The notes beneath the pieces are model-generated. The model did not search any database. It was given only the letters and a program-made list of their open reading frames with translations, and had not been told where the DNA came from. From the NCBI RefSeq assembly GCF_019249655.2, contig NZ_CP137557.1, positions 2,265,001 through 2,329,000 on the forward strand: a stretch of 64,000 bases of DNA. Direction: 5' to 3'. A program made the position numbers and the translations under genes. This DNA comes from Segatella copri (lineage in GTDB: Bacteria; Bacteroidota; Bacteroidia; Bacteroidales; Bacteroidaceae). Positions 1 through 8,534 of the stretch are shown here, one piece after another (position 1 is the first letter of the stretch; the number at the start of each line of letters is the position of its first letter).

Positions 1-12
1 CCAAAATCAAAA

Positions 13-927
13 ATGACTCAAATGACTCATCATCCCAATCAACAGACACCCGAAGCAGACAGATGCCGAGGTGTTGACCGTTCGTTGCTGGAGTTTCTGA
101 AGCCGAAAGCAGAGGAACGTTACAGCAAGCTGGAAGCCTACTGCGACCTGCTTTCGAAAGCATCCTCAGGAGCCTATCAGTCTCTGGGAACCGATGGAGC
201 CCTCCAGCTGTTACCCGGTCAGTTTGTTGCCACCATTTCCGAACTTGCCCGTCAGTGGCAATGGCAGCGTGCCACGGTTCGCCAGTTTATCTCCGGACTC
301 ACCAAACTTGGTCAGCTTTCCGTAGAGCCATACTCCAAGAGCTTTATCTTCTCTGTCAACCTGGAGCAACGTCTGTCTCTTCTTATCGAGAGTCCGGACG
401 ACATCCTCGACTTCTGTGCCATGCAGTTCATCCGCTTCATCAAGGGCAGATCCACCGCCAAGGAAGTGGCCGATTCCTACAGCCGTTATTACGACTTGAA
501 GATGAACATGGCCAAGCAGGAAGGATATGGCGGCATTCCTGCCAGACGTGTACTCAACCAGCAAGCCCAGGTGTTCGATTCACTGGCAGCTTCCATCCTT
601 CGCTATCTCAATCAGGAGAAAGAATTGTCCGAGGAACTTTCCGATTCCGTGAGCCTGCTCTTCGGAAAAGACCATGTCTGGGACTGGCACAAAGTAATAG
701 ATTCTCTTGGCATTCTGGCTAAAGCCATCAGTGGCAACACCAAGCCGAGTTATATGGACGAAGTAGTCACCCGATATTCGAAAGCGGAGATAGTACTCCT
801 GGATTGCATCTTCGAGCACTACATCTCCGGCTCCGCATCCCACTACTATGTGAATCCCCCTCGTCCTCTTATTGAGGCCAGGGAGCCATCCGGAAAGGTA
901 GCACCTGCGGAGTCTTCCGACGATTAA
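13..927 (+). CDS. Winged-helix-like mobile-element protein, function unknown
   Basis: A 304-residue soluble protein. Residues about 60-105 (GQFVATISELARQWQW, then ATVRQFISGLTKLGQ) read like a winged helix-turn-helix of the kind found in replication-initiator and MarR-like proteins: a helix, a turn, a recognition helix and then a beta wing (LSVEPYSKSFIFSV). The rest is helical with no motif I recognise. It lies upstream of a hairpin-rich spacer and a relaxase gene, so a role in DNA processing or in controlling the mobilisation genes is plausible but inferred. The frame is open back to base 1, so the true start may lie outside the window; ATG codons at 13 and 22 are both possible. Confidence 0.6.
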   Translation: MTQMTHHPNQQTPEADRCRGVDRSLLEFLKPKAEERYSKLEAYCDLLSKASSGAYQSLGTDGALQLLPGQFVATISELARQWQWQRATVRQFISGLTKLGQLSVEPYSKSFIFSVNLEQRLSLLIESPDDILDFCAMQFIRFIKGRSTAKEVADSYSRYYDLKMNMAKQEGYGGIPARRVLNQQAQVFDSLAASILRYLNQEKELSEELSDSVSLLFGKDHVWDWHKVIDSLGILAKAISGNTKPSYMDEVVTRYSKAEIVLLDCIFEHYISGSASHYYVNPPRPLIEAREPSGKVAPAESSDD

Positions 928-1194
928 AAACAATAGTCATATCCCCCTTATTCCATGCGAGGCACGCTGATGGCGATCAGGACGCCCGTTAGCACATCGC
1001 TGAATGATTTCAAGCAACGTGAGGCAGCGTGCTTGCACGTGCCACTTTTTTTCAGTCTTGGGAAGCCTAATACCCCGACCTACTGAAGTAGTCGGGAGGG
1101 CTGACCAGATAAACAGCAAGCTGGGTCAGATTTCCTGGTGTTGCCTAGACTGAAAAAGGCTCCTGGAGTAAGGGCATTAGCAAAGAAATACGAT
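928..1194. other. Hairpin-rich spacer upstream of the relaxase gene, candidate oriT
   Basis: This stretch carries nested inverted repeats: gcacgctg at 962-969 with its exact complement cagcgtgc at 1025-1032; caagca at 1011-1016 with tgcttg at 1030-1035; acgtg at 1017-1021 with cacgt at 1036-1040; and cccgac at 1074-1079 with gtcggg at 1091-1096. MobV-type relaxases usually nick at an oriT with hairpins just upstream of their own gene, which is the arrangement here. The nic site cannot be placed from sequence alone. Confidence 0.45.
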
Positions 1195-2652
1195 ATGGGA
1201 ACATCATCAAAACAGGTCATGGACATCAAGGTTACCAAAGGTCTCGCTTCGGTAGGCAACGAGGAGTTGAGAGACTGGACGGAGAAGGGATGGAACCAGG
1301 CCATGCGTGAAGGCAACTACGACCGTAGCCGTGAGCATCTCAACTTTGAGATCCGTCCAGGTGGCATTGTCGCCCCGATAGACAAGAGCCGTCCGCTTAC
1401 CAGACGCATGGCAGAAAATCTCGCTTCACGTGGCATCAAAGACCCCAACGAAGGACTGGCAGAACCACGTTTCCGAACCGTGGTGAATTTCATCTTCGGC
1501 GGTTCAACGGAACGTATGCGAGAGCTTGCCTTTGGTAATCAAGAGGTAGATTTTGAAAGCAAGGGTGGCAACGAGCATATCCGGCGAATGCCAGAAATAG
1601 AAAATTGGGCACAGGATATCTACCGCTTTGTGGCAGATAAATATGGAGAGGAAAACATCGTCTCATTCATCGTCCACTGCGATGAAAAAAATCCGCACGT
1701 CCACTGTGCGCTTCTGCCGATAGACAAGGATAAGAAGTTCGCCTTCAAGAAAATCTTCCATGGTCAGAACCGCATAGATTACAAGAACTATCTTCTTGCC
1801 CTGCACGACGAACTGGCCAAGGTCAATGAGAAATGGGGACTCACGAGAGGGGTGTCGATAGCAGAGACTGGAGCACGTCACCGTTCAACGGAAGAGTATC
1901 GACGATGGCTTGCCAACGAGTGCGTGACGCTCGAAGCCCAGATGCTGAATACTCAGAAAGCCCTCGAAGATCTGAACGTGGAACTCTCCATTGCCCAGAA
2001 GAAGCAGAAATCATTCACCTCTATGATTGAGAATCTGAAGGCTGAAATCGATCGCCTCGAAGCAGAACTCAAACCGCTGAGAGCCTTGCAAGCCAACAGC
2101 GACAACATCAGTGCCGACATCGCCCGTAAGATCCAGAGCCTTGAACAGCAGAAGGCAATGGTGGAAGATAAACTGGCAGACAAGGAGAAGAAACTTTCAG
2201 AGACTAACCAGTTGCTTGACACCCTCCGCAAGGACAAGGAAGAGGTAGAGAAGCAGGCCGGTGAACTGGAAGACAAAGCCAACCAGTCTGAACTCTCCTG
2301 GGCGCACAACATGAGCTACCATCTCAACGGAGTGATGCTCGACACCATGGCACATGAGTTTGCCATTCGCTTCCCGAATCTACCTGACAGCGTGAAACTC
2401 GACTTCGACGGCACGCTTCTCTGTCAGTTGGCTGAAGACGGCAACCATGTTGTCAAGGTAGCCTTGAACCTCGTGTGCGGTTTCGTGGATGATGCCACGA
2501 CCATCGCACAGACGCATGGAGGTGGAGGCGGCAGCCCAGACTCAGGATGGGGCAAGCGACCGGATGAAGACGATAGGGAGTGGGCAAGAAGATGCCTGGC
2601 AATGGCACGCAAGATGTGCACTCCGTCCGCCAGAAGAAGAAAGAAAATGTAA
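1195..2652 (+). CDS. MobV-family (Pre/Mob) relaxase
   Basis: Relaxases of this family nick one strand at oriT and pilot it into the recipient. The histidine motif is visible around residues 161-172 (HCDEKNPHVHCALLPID), the HxxE...PHxH pattern that binds the metal in MobV proteins. The N-terminal half is the catalytic domain; about residues 250-380 form a long coiled coil rich in E, K, Q and L; the C-terminus has a Gly-rich linker (HGGGGGSPDSG) and a basic tail. The frame is open from a GTG at 1138, but ATG 1195 is the more natural start and ATG 1219 is also possible. The hairpin-rich spacer lies directly upstream and an OmpA-domain gene follows after 49 bp. Confidence 0.85.
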   Translation: MGTSSKQVMDIKVTKGLASVGNEELRDWTEKGWNQAMREGNYDRSREHLNFEIRPGGIVAPIDKSRPLTRRMAENLASRGIKDPNEGLAEPRFRTVVNFIFGGSTERMRELAFGNQEVDFESKGGNEHIRRMPEIENWAQDIYRFVADKYGEENIVSFIVHCDEKNPHVHCALLPIDKDKKFAFKKIFHGQNRIDYKNYLLALHDELAKVNEKWGLTRGVSIAETGARHRSTEEYRRWLANECVTLEAQMLNTQKALEDLNVELSIAQKKQKSFTSMIENLKAEIDRLEAELKPLRALQANSDNISADIARKIQSLEQQKAMVEDKLADKEKKLSETNQLLDTLRKDKEEVEKQAGELEDKANQSELSWAHNMSYHLNGVMLDTMAHEFAIRFPNLPDSVKLDFDGTLLCQLAEDGNHVVKVALNLVCGFVDDATTIAQTHGGGGGSPDSGWGKRPDEDDREWARRCLAMARKMCTPSARRRKKM

Positions 2653-2701
2653 CACCATGCTCATTTGTTTACGCAAGTAATCAATCATCAAAGACAACAA
2701 C

Positions 2702-4042
2702 ATGAGAAAGAAAATATTATCAATAACAATGATGTGTCTGGCTGCAATGACAGCTTCGGCACAAACTGCCAGACAGAGTTCTGACAGTCTTTATATCCAG
2801 AAATCGTACAGTCAGGAGCAGATGCTCATGCCTGTTAATCCTACATATCTCAAGAATGTAAGCGAAGCAGCCAACTGGGGTAGAAATTGGTTTATAGAAG
2901 CAAAGGGCGGGGCTTCAGCTTTTCTTGGGACGCCCATTGGTTGCGGTGACGTGTTCGACCGTGTCACTCCTCTCTTGCAGATAGGAGTCGGCAAATGGTT
3001 CACGCCCGCAATCGGTGGACGAATAGGATTTCAGGGACTCAGCTTCAAGAACGCAGAGTTCCATATGATGAAGTATCAGTTTGTCCATGCAGACTTTCTG
3101 TACAACATCACCTCTGGCATCCGTCAGAACGAAAGCGGAATCCCTCTTTGGGATGTGATTCCCTTCGTAGGTGTCGGCATGATTCATAATTCCGACTGGA
3201 TCAATAACTGTATCTGCCAGGGCGGTTCGAGTGGCAGTCATCCGTTTGCTTTCACCTATGGCGTGGAAGCCCGTTACCGCATCAGCGACCGTGTTCATCT
3301 CGTAGGAGAGGTGAGTGGAATGCTGACCGCTAGGAACTTCGACGGCATCGGAACTTCAACCAAGTTTGGCGACAACATGATTTCCGTATCAGCCGGTCTG
3401 TCCTTCACGATAGGCAAGACGGGGTGGAAGCGAGTAGTGGATGCAACACCTTACATTGAGCAGAATCTCGCCCTCCAGGATTACATTGCCTACATGAGAG
3501 ATCGGAATGCTCATCTGGAAAAGCGACTTGCAGGAAATGACGATAGCAAGACCGTCTATCCGAAAAACAGCTACAGTGGTCTCAACTCCCTCCGTGCCCG
3601 ACTCTCGATGAATGGCAACAGCAAGCAGGGTGCAATGGGCAGCGGTGATGGCAACATGGCAGGTAATGCTGAGGGTTACCGCTCAGATTCCCTTTCCTCT
3701 TCTGACCACATGAAAGTAAGCATTGGTGTTCCGGTGTATTTCTTCTTCAAACTCAACACTGATAAATTGGTTGCCAAGTCTCAGCTCGTGAACCTCGAAG
3801 ACATAGCGAAGATGGCCAAGCAGGAAAACTTGAAGATAAAAATATCCGGTGCAGCCGATAGTGCTACAGGTACTCAGTCCGGCAACCAGGATTTGGGTAA
3901 GCGACGTGCCAAGTTCATAGCCAAGGCACTCATCAAGCGAGGTGTAGATAAGAGCCAGATCAAAGCCTACAACTTAGGCGGAATCGACAAATATACGGCG
4001 AATGAGGCAAACCGCTTCACAACCGTTGTCTTGCTGAAATAG
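2702..4042 (+). CDS. Secreted OmpA-family outer-membrane protein
   Basis: A 446-residue protein with a signal peptide (MRKKILSITMMCLAAMTASA). Residues about 45-250 are rich in alternating aromatic/Gly strands and look like an outer-membrane beta-barrel. The C-terminal 110 residues form an OmpA peptidoglycan-binding domain, with the characteristic VYFFFKLNTDKL strand, a KISGAADSATG loop and LGKRRAKFIAKALIKRGVD helix. It probably sits in the outer membrane and grips the cell wall. Related OmpA-domain proteins are common on Bacteroidota mobile elements. It lies 49 bp after the relaxase gene and probably shares its transcript; a hairpin at 4153-4181 follows. Confidence 0.8.
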   Translation: MRKKILSITMMCLAAMTASAQTARQSSDSLYIQKSYSQEQMLMPVNPTYLKNVSEAANWGRNWFIEAKGGASAFLGTPIGCGDVFDRVTPLLQIGVGKWFTPAIGGRIGFQGLSFKNAEFHMMKYQFVHADFLYNITSGIRQNESGIPLWDVIPFVGVGMIHNSDWINNCICQGGSSGSHPFAFTYGVEARYRISDRVHLVGEVSGMLTARNFDGIGTSTKFGDNMISVSAGLSFTIGKTGWKRVVDATPYIEQNLALQDYIAYMRDRNAHLEKRLAGNDDSKTVYPKNSYSGLNSLRARLSMNGNSKQGAMGSGDGNMAGNAEGYRSDSLSSSDHMKVSIGVPVYFFFKLNTDKLVAKSQLVNLEDIAKMAKQENLKIKISGAADSATGTQSGNQDLGKRRAKFIAKALIKRGVDKSQIKAYNLGGIDKYTANEANRFTTVVLLK

Positions 4043-4152
4043 GCTGAAACGTGTGTTCATGAATACGTGAATACATGTACACATATATACATAATATATA
4101 CTGAATGTAGCTTTTGAGTAAAAGCACTAAAATTCTTCTCTCATACACCATG

Positions 4153-4181
4153 GGGAGTTTGCTCGTGATGAGTAAACTCCC
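4153..4181 (+). terminator. Probable terminator after the OmpA-family gene
   Basis: The arms gggagttt (4153-4160) and aaactccc (4174-4181) pair exactly and extend inward with one mismatch (gctc with gagt), giving a stem of about 12 bp. Only a weak T-rich stretch follows, so its termination strength is uncertain. Confidence 0.5.
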
Positions 4182-4220
4182 TAATTATCTTAAAAAATCT
4201 TATTTGTTCAATAGAAAGTT

Positions 4221-4250
4221 TTGATATTCAGAATATAATCATTACTTTTG
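4221..4250 (+). promoter_or_regulatory. Bacteroidota-type promoter for the AbiEi-like gene
   Basis: A TACTTTTG box at 4243-4250 fits the -7 consensus TAnnTTTG, with TTG at 4221-4223 as the -33 element and a 19-bp spacer. Transcription would start near 4256, giving a leader of about 18 nt before ATG 4274. Confidence 0.6.
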
Positions 4251-4273
4251 CACGTAATATTAGTGGCGATATT

Positions 4274-5245
4274 ATGTGCAATATTAAATATTATATAGAT
4301 GAAACAGCTGCATATTTCGGCAATATGTTGGGCGAAAAGGTAGCTTTGGAACCAGCAGATAAAGATTTGTTGGAAGGAATCCCTATGAATGTTTCTTCCA
4401 GGTTCTCTTTTTATAAAGGATGTATTTTGGGGCAGCACATTTTGATGGCTTACCTAAAGGATGGTGACTCTGTGCCACCTGCCCAGTTGAAGAAACAATT
4501 GGATATTATACATCGACAGACACAGCTCTTCGTCGTATTAATCACTCCATGCATTTCATCTTATAATAAGGTAAGATTGGTGGCACAAAAAGTTAACTTT
4601 GTTATCCCCAATAGGCAAATGTTCCTGCCATCTCTTTTGCTTGACATCAAACCTGACAGAAAGGTTGGCTTGGATTTGAAAGAAACCATTCCTCCCTTTG
4701 CCCAATGTATGTTGCTTTATCATTTACAGATTGAATCCATTGTTGGGGCAACAGGTTATGGACTGAGCGATAAGTTTGGCGTTTCTTATGCGACCGCAAA
4801 CAAATCATTGCGCTGGCTTGTCTCCAAAGATCTGATTAAGTTGGAAGGAGTAAAGACCAAGACGGTGCAAATTGATATAAGCAATAGGGAACTTTGGAAT
4901 AAAGCATTGCCAATGTTGGTTTCTCCGATAGAGCAGCTTTACTATACGGATGCTATACTTGAAAGACAACAGATAAGTGGGGTGAATGCACTGGCTTCCT
5001 ACACGATGCTTAATGAAGAATCAAGGCAGTGTTGGGCTGTTACAAAGAAAGAACTGAAAATTTTGGCCGTCGCAACCGACAAGCAGTTCGGAGAAAATGA
5101 AATCCAAGTTTGGAAGTATAACCCCAAAATGTTAAGTACAGAAGGAGTAGTTGATAAGCTCTCGCTTTATCTGTCATTGAAAGACAATGAAGATGAGCGA
5201 ATACAAATAGAGTTGGAACGATTGATAAATGAAATGTCATGGTAA
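4274..5245 (+). CDS. AbiEi-like antitoxin / winged-helix regulator
   Basis: A 323-residue protein with a winged helix in the middle (about residues 160-205: GYGLSDKFGVSYATANKSLRWLVSKDLIKLEG). It overlaps by seven bases a downstream gene that begins like a nucleotidyltransferase toxin (IIGGTACEIHE). This is the layout of AbiE-type (type IV) toxin-antitoxin pairs, in which the HTH protein represses the operon and counteracts the toxin. The antitoxin frame is complete, but the toxin is not. The family assignment rests on the HTH and the partner; the N-terminal 150 residues show no motif I can name. Confidence 0.6.
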   Translation: MCNIKYYIDETAAYFGNMLGEKVALEPADKDLLEGIPMNVSSRFSFYKGCILGQHILMAYLKDGDSVPPAQLKKQLDIIHRQTQLFVVLITPCISSYNKVRLVAQKVNFVIPNRQMFLPSLLLDIKPDRKVGLDLKETIPPFAQCMLLYHLQIESIVGATGYGLSDKFGVSYATANKSLRWLVSKDLIKLEGVKTKTVQIDISNRELWNKALPMLVSPIEQLYYTDAILERQQISGVNALASYTMLNEESRQCWAVTKKELKILAVATDKQFGENEIQVWKYNPKMLSTEGVVDKLSLYLSLKDNEDERIQIELERLINEMSW

Positions 5246-5471
5246 GAGGAATAGATACATTCAAGGAGCTCTTCAAAGGTTTTGAGGACAATTATGTTAT
5301 AATAGGTGGTACGGCATGCGAAATTCATGAGGATTTGTATGCTCAGGTGCCTCGTGCTTTTGTGATGCTATCATGCAGGATTTGCCTAATGCCGATTTCA
5401 TCAAGTCAGCAGGTCTTGGCAATGTGACAAGCCTGCAGATTATAGAACAACTTAAGAAATCAATGTTGTAG
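5239..5471 (+). pseudogene. AbiEii-type nucleotidyltransferase toxin, internally deleted
   Basis: The first 40 codons read MVRGIDTFKELF...NYVIIGGTACEIHEDLYAQVPRA, the start of an AbiEii nucleotidyltransferase with its GG(T) motif. At about 5356-5360 the frame changes. The other frame then gives FCDAIMQDLPNADFIKSAG and ends at the TAG at 5469-5471, which looks like the natural C-terminus. The catalytic DxD core and the middle of the protein are missing, consistent with one out-of-frame internal deletion. In the original frame, translation runs out of frame to a stop at 5427. The toxin is almost certainly inactive. The next gene starts three bases later. Confidence 0.7.
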
Positions 5472-5473
5472 TC

Positions 5474-6256
5474 ATGGTTAAGATACAATATGCTTCAGAT
5501 TTACATTTGGAATTCATGGAGAATACCCTGTATTTGGAGACTCATCCTCTTCAGTCTGTTGCTGACATCCTGGTGTTGGCTGGGGATACTGGCTATTTAG
5601 GTGATGAAGGCTTTGTCAAACATCCATTCTGGGATTGGGCTTCAGAGAATTTCAAGCAAGTAATAGTAATACCAGGTAATCATGAGTTTTATTTGGGTTA
5701 TGACTTGGGGCAACTCCATGATGGATGGTGCATGGAAATTCGGCACAATATCAAATGCTATTATAATGCAGTAATACATCTTTCGGATGATACAGACCTC
5801 ATCGTTTCTACACTATGGGGATATATAGAGCCGCAGGATGCTTTTTCAACAGAGCGCAGAGTAAATGATTTCTACCGTATTAAGGATTGTGACGTTGTGA
5901 TAAACAGTGAACGGTTTAATCAAGAGCATGCTAAGTGCCGCGCTTTCATCGAAAAGGCTGTTAGTGAGAGCCAGGCAAAGCATATTGTTGTGGCAACGCA
6001 TCATGTTCCATCATTTCAACTGGTGTCTCCGGATTTTAAGGGAAGTCCGATAAACGGTGCTTTCACAGCAGAGCTGGGGAACTTCATTGCTTATAGCCGG
6101 ATAGACTATTGGATTTATGGTCATTCTCATCGTAACATAGACAGGATAATAGAAAATACTCAATGTGTTTCGAATCAGCTTGGGTATGTGAGTCATGGAG
6201 AATCTGAGTCTTTTGATTCAAAGAAATGTATTGATCACTTAAATCGTCGGTCATGA
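5474..6256 (+). CDS. Calcineurin-like metallophosphoesterase
   Basis: A 260-residue phosphoesterase with all the metal-binding motifs: DLH near residue 10 (ASDLHLEF), GDTG (LVLAGDTGYLGDE), GNHEF (VIPGNHEFY), a TH near residue 176 (VATHHVPS) and the final GHSHRN. Such enzymes use two metal ions to cleave phosphomono- or phosphodiesters; the substrate cannot be told. It begins two bases after the end of the broken toxin gene and is probably cotranscribed with it. The last three codons lie inside a perfect palindrome that probably terminates transcription. Confidence 0.8.
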   Translation: MVKIQYASDLHLEFMENTLYLETHPLQSVADILVLAGDTGYLGDEGFVKHPFWDWASENFKQVIVIPGNHEFYLGYDLGQLHDGWCMEIRHNIKCYYNAVIHLSDDTDLIVSTLWGYIEPQDAFSTERRVNDFYRIKDCDVVINSERFNQEHAKCRAFIEKAVSESQAKHIVVATHHVPSFQLVSPDFKGSPINGAFTAELGNFIAYSRIDYWIYGHSHRNIDRIIENTQCVSNQLGYVSHGESESFDSKKCIDHLNRRS

Positions 6257-6266
6257 CCGACGATTT
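6241..6266 (+). terminator. Perfect 26-bp palindrome overlapping the phosphoesterase stop codon
   Basis: Bases 6241-6266 are a perfect palindrome (half-site aaatcgtcggtca). The TGA of the upstream gene (6254-6256) lies at its centre, and AT-rich sequence follows. The likely role is terminating the + strand operon. Confidence 0.6.
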
Positions 6267-6329
6267 AATTTTCATTATGAAACTTTACGCTTGCACTCAA
6301 AATGACCATGAAAGTATTTATTGCATAAA

Positions 6330-6357
6330 AAAGACAGCCAATATAGTGACTGTCTTT
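6330..6357 (-). terminator. Rho-independent terminator of the ArdC-side operon
   Basis: The arms aaagacag (6330-6337) and ctgtcttt (6350-6357) pair exactly. Read on the - strand the hairpin is followed by a run of T, as expected for intrinsic termination of transcripts coming from 6374 upward. Confidence 0.7.
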
Positions 6358-6373
6358 AATTGAATCGGATGAA

Positions 6374-7888
6374 TTATCGTCCTCGATGGTAATGTTGCTC
6401 TTCTTCCTGAGCAACAACCTCTTCTTTTTCCATTAGTTTGGCAACTTCCTTTACGTCGTCCGTTGCATCTTCTGGGAGACCATAGCGGATGATGTTATCC
6501 TTGATTTCCTCTGCGCTTACCTTGCGCATCACATCGTATGTGCCTCCAACAGTCGGATTATATACTACAGCATAATGCTCATCCTCAACAAGGAGATCAT
6601 CGCCACGGTATTTAGTTGGTGAGAGATTGATTTTGGAGAGGTCAGGAGCATCACCTTGGTCGTATTCTTTAGCCTCAGTAAGGAGTGCATCGTAGTTGCC
6701 GTCATTTTTGAACTTGTCGAGACGGTCAGTAGCATCGGTAGTCTGGAGATACGCCACTGATGCGTAATACATCGTTGGAGCTTTCTCTTGCTTCTGCTCT
6801 GCCTCTTGACTTTGCTCCTGGTCTATTTTCAGCTGCATAGCATCAATATGCTGGTTGATCATGTGAGAAGCCTTCTTTACATCGGTAAGCGTAGTCTTGA
6901 TAAACTCGGGCGATTCCTTCAAACTGTCCAACCAGTTTTTCAGATAACTGGCACTGTCTTCCTTCAAGTGCTTGGTCATACCGAAACGCTGTGCTACCAG
7001 AGCGGCACTTAGTTCGGCAACAAGTTCCTCACGGGCGTATTCTGCGCTTCCGAAAGATGCAGGCTTCAATCTGCCCAAATGGTTCTCTGAGCCCGTAGAA
7101 TGAGCCATCTCATGCCCGAGATTGGTGTAGAAGGACTCTCCATCCTTGAACTGGCGTTTCTCTGGAATGACAATCTCATTCTTCGAAATGCTGTAGTAGG
7201 CATTGTCGCCATATACAGGCTTGATAGGACAGATCCATCCGTTTTCCTTGATCATCTTATCCATGGCAGGGAAGGAGAAGTCATCACCCTGATTCAAAGG
7301 TCTGTTCACTCCTGCAGCTGCCTCCAGCTTCTTGTAGAGTTCCGGACGAGCCTCCTGCAAGTTGGTCTGCGCCACATTAAACACATTGTAAACCTGCAGT
7401 TTAGGATATACGTTATACTCCTTGCGTTGCTCTTCGGACATCAGACGGTAGTCATCGTATTTGATCTTCTCCCTTGTCTCTTTGTTCACAACGGTGAAAG
7501 TCGTGATGAAAACTGGGAAACTCTTCTCGCCTTTGAGGATTGTCACCTGAGGCAAAGCTTCGCCGTTGTTGTCCTTAACCTGCTGTCTTCTTCCTTGCTT
7601 GTCCTTATTGAAGTTCAGACCGGCCACTCTGTCGAAGGTGCAGAACACAGGCAACTTATATCCCTGCTTCTCACAGTGCATGATGAGCATCAGGGCATTC
7701 ATACCGTTATACTCACGCCCTGACAGGTTCTTCGGCCATGTCAGGGAACCTTCAGTGAACCAAGGCTTCTTCCAATCGTTCTGCAAGGTGTTGATCTTCT
7801 CAATCATCATCTCGGCAAACTTGTCCAAAGCCCGGTCTTCACTGCTACGGCCATCAGAATTATATTTCTTGTAATCAGCCATACTCAT
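6374..7888 (-). CDS. ardC: ArdC-family antirestriction protein with zincin domain
   Basis: A 504-residue protein. The N-terminal half is the ArdC ssDNA-binding domain, with the usual start around W-x-KPWF and LSGREYNGMNALML. The middle carries a metallopeptidase motif at about residues 257-262 (GHEMAHSTG, an HExxH). The C-terminal 150 residues are an acidic, coiled region. ArdC proteins bind single-stranded DNA during conjugation and protect the incoming strand from host restriction. It is the last gene of a long - strand operon, three bases after the SSB-like gene, with a terminator beyond. ATG codons at 7888 and 7882 are both possible starts. Confidence 0.88.
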   Translation of the reverse strand: MSMADYKKYNSDGRSSEDRALDKFAEMMIEKINTLQNDWKKPWFTEGSLTWPKNLSGREYNGMNALMLIMHCEKQGYKLPVFCTFDRVAGLNFNKDKQGRRQQVKDNNGEALPQVTILKGEKSFPVFITTFTVVNKETREKIKYDDYRLMSEEQRKEYNVYPKLQVYNVFNVAQTNLQEARPELYKKLEAAAGVNRPLNQGDDFSFPAMDKMIKENGWICPIKPVYGDNAYYSISKNEIVIPEKRQFKDGESFYTNLGHEMAHSTGSENHLGRLKPASFGSAEYAREELVAELSAALVAQRFGMTKHLKEDSASYLKNWLDSLKESPEFIKTTLTDVKKASHMINQHIDAMQLKIDQEQSQEAEQKQEKAPTMYYASVAYLQTTDATDRLDKFKNDGNYDALLTEAKEYDQGDAPDLSKINLSPTKYRGDDLLVEDEHYAVVYNPTVGGTYDVMRKVSAEEIKDNIIRYGLPEDATDDVKEVAKLMEKEEVVAQEEEQHYHRGR

Positions 7889-7891
7889 TCA

Positions 7892-8506
7892 TTATTGGTT
7901 GGTGGATGCTGCTTTCTTCTCCCATGGAGTAAGCTCTGTGACACGGCAAGTGAGGTCGAGGCGGTCGTTGTAGGCTCCTACCTGCAAATCACCCTTGGCA
8001 TTGATGCCGGCCTTAGCCTGTACCCAGTCTGCCTTTGTGGTGTCAAACTGCATGAAACGAATCCAGGTGTAGGCATAGTTGTCACCATCCTTCTCGCTGC
8101 TGTAGGCAGAGAATAGGGTATAAGGCTTGCCCTTCTTGTCGGTCTTCACCTCAACCTGCTTGCCGATGGTTCCTCTGAACTCGATGGTGCCGGTGATTGC
8201 GTCCTGGCTTCCTGCATTAAAGGTATTCACTCCCGAAGCCGAGAGATTGAGGTAAAGCGCATCGCCTTTCTTATGGAATTGGAGAACTCCTGCCACCTCG
8301 ATACGGGAACCTACAGGATAGTTGACCAGTTCAGCCTGGTTGTCACCATCCTTGGCCACGCTGATTTCTACAGTCTTGTTGATACCGGTCTTGGCTTGAA
8401 CCACAACGCTGATTCCGAAAGAAATAAACTGCTTACCTTCCTTGTTGGCACGCATCTGTGCCTGGCGACATACAGTGCCGCATACGGTTACATTACATTT
8501 AATCAT
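7892..8506 (-). CDS. SSB-like protein with two OB folds
   Basis: A 204-residue protein made of two similar beta-rich halves. The first (IKCNVTVCGTVCRQAQMRAN...) and the second from about residue 103 (TGTIEFRGTIGKQVEVKT) both show the strand-turn pattern of a single-stranded-DNA-binding OB fold. The acidic tail typical of chromosomal SSB is absent. In a conjugative operon such a protein would coat the transferred strand. It lies three bases upstream of ardC, whose product also binds ssDNA. Confidence 0.65.
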   Translation of the reverse strand: MIKCNVTVCGTVCRQAQMRANKEGKQFISFGISVVVQAKTGINKTVEISVAKDGDNQAELVNYPVGSRIEVAGVLQFHKKGDALYLNLSASGVNTFNAGSQDAITGTIEFRGTIGKQVEVKTDKKGKPYTLFSAYSSEKDGDNYAYTWIRFMQFDTTKADWVQAKAGINAKGDLQVGAYNDRLDLTCRVTELTPWEKKAASTNQ

Positions 8507-8534
8507 AATAAACTTGGCTTATTGTTTTACTTCA

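Noticed and set aside
1138..1194. GTG start for the relaxase gene
   Set aside because: Start at ATG 1195 gives a more normal N-terminus; the upstream codons overlap the hairpin-rich spacer.
7100..7723. A 207-codon + strand frame opposite ardC
   Set aside because: It is antisense to a gene with clear ArdC domains; no homology or promoter was seen.
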